64,000 bases of DNA from Heliocidaris erythrogramma (taxonomy: Eukaryota > Echinodermata > Echinoidea > Camarodonta > Echinometridae). The notes under the pieces are model-generated. The model did no database searches. It was not told where the DNA came from and saw nothing but the letters and a program-made list of their open reading frames with translations. A program made the translations under genes and the position numbers. Shown in pieces: positions 61,701 through 64,000 of the stretch. Each line of letters begins with the position of its first letter. The first letter of the stretch is position 1. The stretch covers positions 31,193,579 through 31,257,578 of the forward strand of contig CM046871.1 of assembly GCA_025617745.1 (NCBI GenBank). The letters are read 5' to 3'.

Positions 61701-62715
61701 TAGAGAGAATAAAGTTCAATGGTTTTGAGGTATTTTTTAATGTAAGTATCCATGTCTTTAGTTTTACCTTTGAAATCATTGATCCTGTTATCCCCTTCCC
61801 CCTTCCACGTGTTCAAAGGGCAACTTCCAATCTCTCTAACATATTTCTGGGCCAGCTTAATTCATTCTTTAATTATTCTCATTTGAATACCGCATATCAT
61901 TTTATATCAATTGCAATGTTCATATCTATTGAAATGGAGGCATACATGATGTTTCATTAATCAAAGCCTGTTCCAGAGTATTCGAAATGAGTTTTATGTA
62001 TAGGCATAGACAATATTTCAAGTGTCCGTATTGGCCAGACAATCAAGTTTTTTTTTAATTTGTAAATATACAGGCCAACTACAATATTTATAGACATCGC
62101 CAACAGTGACGCAGTAATATAAAGGATTATATCCGACAAAGGAAACATTATTGGCATCCGCAACCTTATTATTCATTTTGTGTGGATATATATTTTGTTA
62201 AGAAACAAAAAATTCAGGCGACGTTCCTCCGCGGCCCACAGCCGGGGTGGGGGTGGGGTGGTAATTTCCCCCACGACTAGGAGTCCCCTCTCTGTCTATT
62301 AGTAATTGTATACCCCCAACCCTAACCTCCACAGAATTGAAGAGTATCTGAGTATGCAAAATTATGATTGAGTATTGTTTGAAGTTAATTCTTCAGTAGA
62401 AATAAAGAATCATTTCTGGTGCTGAACTTGTCATTATTATCACGACGCCATGGTAATGATTTTACATCTTATGTAGATTGTCATTTCACCTTCTCATATA
62501 CATTCTGTATAATAATGTTGGTTTTCTTTTAATTTCAGTGGCAAATTTGGTGTTGCTTGTAATTAAATGCTTTTAAATGTTAATTGGTTTCTTTATCTTT
62601 TTTTATTATTGTGGTGAGCATATCTCCCTCTTATCCATGTATTTCGTTGTTCTATATCTTTTTGCGGCATAAGTAGACACAAAATTGTTTGGGAATATGC
62701 TTTATAATGCCCGTC
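61071..62715. other. No gene or repeat recognised
   Basis: Apart from the presumed promoter side of the flippase gene I see nothing identifiable. A GGGTGGGGGTGGGG patch lies near 62243. Confidence 0.4.
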
Positions 62716-62716
62716 T

Positions 62717-62905
62717 CCCCCCCCCCCCCCCCCCCCTCTCTCTCTCTCTCTCTATGTCTCTCTCTTAGCTCTCCGTCTCATTAATGTCTCAGTTTACCTT
62801 TAGCTGTCTCCCCTTATATCATATTTATCCCCTTCTCTCCCCCCCCCCTTTCTCTCTCTCTCTCTCCCTCCCTCCCTCTCCCTCCCTCTCTCTCTCTCTC
62901 TCTTA
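62717..62905. repeat. C run and CT-rich microsatellite
   Basis: A C run of about 19 bases followed by (CT)n, repeated with CTCTTA.AGCTCTCCGTCTCATT blocks at 62760-62785 and 62900-62925. Similar CT tracts recur at 63395-63540. Confidence 0.9.
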
Positions 62906-62975
62906 TAGCTCTCCGTCTCATTCCCTGTCTCTAGTCTCCTATACCCAATTTCCCTTCAGCTGCTGTCTCCCCCTT

Positions 62976-63381
<406 letters not shown>

Positions 63382-63544
63382 ACAAATCATGTCTACCCCC
63401 CTCCCTCTCTCTCTCTCTCTCTTTCTCTAACCTTTTCTACCCTCTCCTTCCCTCCTATACCCAATTTCCTTTTAGCTTTCTCTCTCCCTACCTCCCTCTC
63501 TCTCCCCCTCTCTCTCCCTCTCCTTCTCTCTCTGTCACATATCA

Positions 63545-64000
63545 TTTTACAGAGCAATTATTACCCTTACGTGTTCCTTTTAGCATGTTTATAGCTCATC
63601 CAAGACTGTAAGGTTGGGTTGACATTGATCGAAACCGACGAAGTAAAAGTAATTTACGACTGGAGCAAAAGGAAAAGGAGCTCCGACTCCCAATGACTAA
63701 TATAAATTTACGTCCCAGGCACTCACAATATAATACGTTCCCTATTTCGGAATAATAAGTTAAAGGTATACCAATGCAAAGTGTTAGTTAAGGCGTTGCC
63801 GGATGTTCCTACATGTATGGAAAGAAATACATGAAAATCTATAAAACCATTCCCTTTCCTCCAAAAGAGTAGCATTATTATTATGCTCCTTGGTTGCTCA
63901 TTCCTCATTATTTTTTGGTGAAAATACTTGTTATGTCGTTGTTATCAGAACGATTGATGTTTTTATGCCAAGCATATAACGCAGTCATGTAAAATGGCAA
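63545..64000. other. No feature recognised
   Basis: The right edge of the window is non-coding as far as I can see. Confidence 0.4.

Overview
This is eukaryotic DNA, most likely from a marine invertebrate deuterostome, with a sea urchin or other echinoderm as my best guess. The reasons are a vertebrate-like intron-exon structure, AT-rich introns packed with small inverted-repeat elements, abundant TACATGTA-type words, and tRNA-derived SINEs with ATT tails of a kind I associate with sea urchin genomes. The species is inference; nothing in the window proves it.

The window holds one host gene that I can support. It lies on the minus strand and runs from a probable start codon at 61070 down past the left edge. 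Twenty-two coding exons can be chained by GT-AG splice sites with a continuous reading frame, giving about 858 residues of a class VI P4-ATPase (lipid flippase), closest to ATP11B. The amino-terminal region, TM1-TM4, the actuator domain (LDGET), the P domain (FTDKTGT and GDGAND) and the N domain are present. The carboxy-terminal membrane segments TM5-TM10 and the 3' end must lie to the left of base 1.

Layout by region: 0-8.9 kb holds the P/N-domain exons; 8.8-13.9 kb the phosphorylation-site exon and the exons around TM3/TM4; 14.3-22.8 kb the actuator and TM2 exons; 22.8-42.8 kb is one 20-kb intron; 42.8 kb is the TM1 exon; 48.6 kb is the amino-terminal exon; 48.7-61.0 kb is a 12-kb intron; 61.0 kb is the likely first coding exon. 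From 61.1 to 64.0 kb I see no coding sequence.

The introns are a catalogue of mobile DNA. There is a broken non-LTR retrotransposon with endonuclease and reverse-transcriptase domains (27.0-30.3 kb), a second 5'-truncated one (58.7-59.6 kb), tRNA-derived SINEs, and a 3.2-kb piggyBac-like element with TTAA flanks and CCC...GGG ends (32.5-35.7 kb). At least six shorter TTAA-bounded elements, TA-bounded mariner-like MITEs (some nested), several foldback elements, a 1.1-kb near-perfect palindrome (38.2-39.3 kb), a 155-bp tandem array between inverted arms (45.5-48.2 kb), minisatellites and long purine/pyrimidine tracts make up most of the rest. I found no CRISPR array, operon or prokaryotic feature, and no clear previously undescribed enzymatic system. 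The more unusual items are the long palindromes, the composite nested elements and a possible 3-nt microexon.
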